The notes under the pieces: generated by a model
The model's database searches: none
What the model saw: only the letters and a program-made list of their open reading frames with translations
Told to the model about the DNA's origin: nothing
Assembly: GCA_051453625.1 (NCBI GenBank)
Contig: JBOZIK010000001.1
Coordinates: forward strand, 295,525,306 to 295,570,937
DNA: 45,632 nt
From: Welwitschia mirabilis
Lineage: Eukaryota > Gnetophyta > Gnetopsida > Welwitschiales
Direction: 5' to 3'
In this document: one piece after another, positions 44,654 through 45,632 of the stretch
How positions within the stretch are numbered: position 1 is the first letter of the stretch
Layout of the letters: each line of letters starts with the position of its first letter
Position numbers and translations under genes: made by a program

Positions 44654-45632
44654 TTGAAATGTAAAGGAACAAGTTGAGAAACATGAGTAACTAAGAACAT
44701 AAGCTAATGTTAATAAGGAGATGTCAATCAGTTGCAAAATAGACTACAATAAACAAATGGAATTTTTTCAAAAGTGAAGACAAACAATGATGAATAGGAG
44801 TGTCTATCAAACACAAATGAATACAATATATGTTTTGTTATCATTGTGAGAGTTAGTTTAGATGAAATATCGATATAAAGCATTTTACAAACATCGATGA
44901 TACAGATATGTCCATTATTTCTGTTAAAGCATGAGACTCTCATGAATTTTGTGTAAAATGTCTAAGTTGGTTTTAATGGGTGAACTTCGTATTGAATAAA
45001 TTCGATGCTTTAAGGAGTCAGTTACAGGGTTCAACTGAAGAACATTTTTAGTTATATTTGGTTATCCAATATGTACAAAACTCATTTTCTGTAAATGTAA
45101 CAGTCATGAGGGATATCTAATGAATTCCAGACAGGAAGAGATTGTTGTATTTTGTTTTTATTGTTAGATCTTTGATTTGCTTGACTGATTTCATTTTAGA
45201 TTCTACCTATTAAGAAAACATGTTTACTTAATCTTAGCATTAAGAACATGAGAACTTAATTTTAAAGGAATAATTGGCTTCTGTCCTTTCTTATTCTGGT
45301 CATGTTAATTATTCAAACAGTAAGTCAGAGCTTCAGCCAAATTGGGGTAAAAACATTGAGAACAATTTTTTGGAAGGCCTGGTGGGACCAAATTGGTCTC
45401 TTTTTTGTAGTTTCATCAATTCACAGCAATATGCAAAATTACAGAAAGATCAGTCTGCATGACCAGGAATCTAGCTTTACTCCAATGAAGAATGCCACAA
45501 TTTGTTGAGCAAAGCAAATTTGTTGCACAAAAGAACTAAAAGGTTGCCACTTATCAAGAGCTTTGGCAGGTTTTGCTGCATATGGGACCATAGACACAAG
45601 AAGTTGATGCGAGGGAAGCACTAGGAATGGCA
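43320..45632. other. DNA without a recognised gene
   Basis: Contains short open pieces only, among them 43881-44108 plus, 45274-45462 plus and 45439-45621 minus. The last 190 bases are open in more than one frame on both strands and run towards the end of the window, so an exon that continues outside is possible. On the minus strand 44398-44300 also reads a short, protein-like stretch with no known match. Confidence 0.4.
44615..44650. repeat. (AT)18 microsatellite
   Basis: 36 bp of uninterrupted AT dinucleotides. Confidence 0.98.

Noticed and set aside
1-45632. CRISPR arrays, operons, prophage, rRNA or other prokaryotic features
   Set aside because: The periodic repeats are decayed minisatellites or LTR motifs; the composition and retroelements indicate a plant nuclear genome.

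Overview
The window looks like intergenic DNA from a plant nuclear genome with much repetitive sequence. It is very AT-rich and CpG-poor, and it is full of plant-type LTR retrotransposons (Ty1/copia and Ty3/gypsy, with initiator-Met-type primer sites) and one LINE. There are no prokaryotic gene arrangements. A seed plant is likely, but the sequence does not fix the species. Nine runs of N interrupt the window. Three of exactly 100 N, and two others, are flanked by repeated sequence, so they look like unmerged contig ends.

Layout. 1-4.8 kb: two minus-strand 5'-LTR/primer-site junctions of Ty3/gypsy type. 4,836-11,538: an old LTR element with a recognisable LTR pair, primer site and polypurine tract; its body holds the 3' end and LTR of a second, gypsy-like element with a 37-bp minisatellite. 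13,013-24,095: the centrepiece, a degenerate but structurally complete Sirevirus-like (SIRE/Maximus) Ty1/copia element with 1.5-kb LTRs, gag, protease, integrase, reverse transcriptase, RNase H and a decayed envelope-like third ORF. 24.1-29.5 kb: anonymous AT-rich DNA. 29,524-37,309: a second Ty1/copia element with 190-bp LTRs, a very long pyrimidine-rich leader, gag-protease-integrase and a truncated reverse transcriptase. About 37.5-39.2 kb: a LINE fragment with endonuclease and reverse transcriptase remnants. 40.1-45.6 kb: lower-repeat DNA that opens with a CpG-retaining patch and holds one splice-bounded open stretch, perhaps the start of a host gene; no family was recognised.

No coding sequence here looks intact. 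The stops in the retroelement genes are mostly single C-to-T or G-to-A changes in Gln and Trp codons, the pattern expected of methylated, silenced copies. The most notable unexplained structure is an array of GACGTC-like palindromes with alternating 18/15-bp spacing. It occurs in both LTRs of the Sirevirus-like element and again just downstream of its pol gene.
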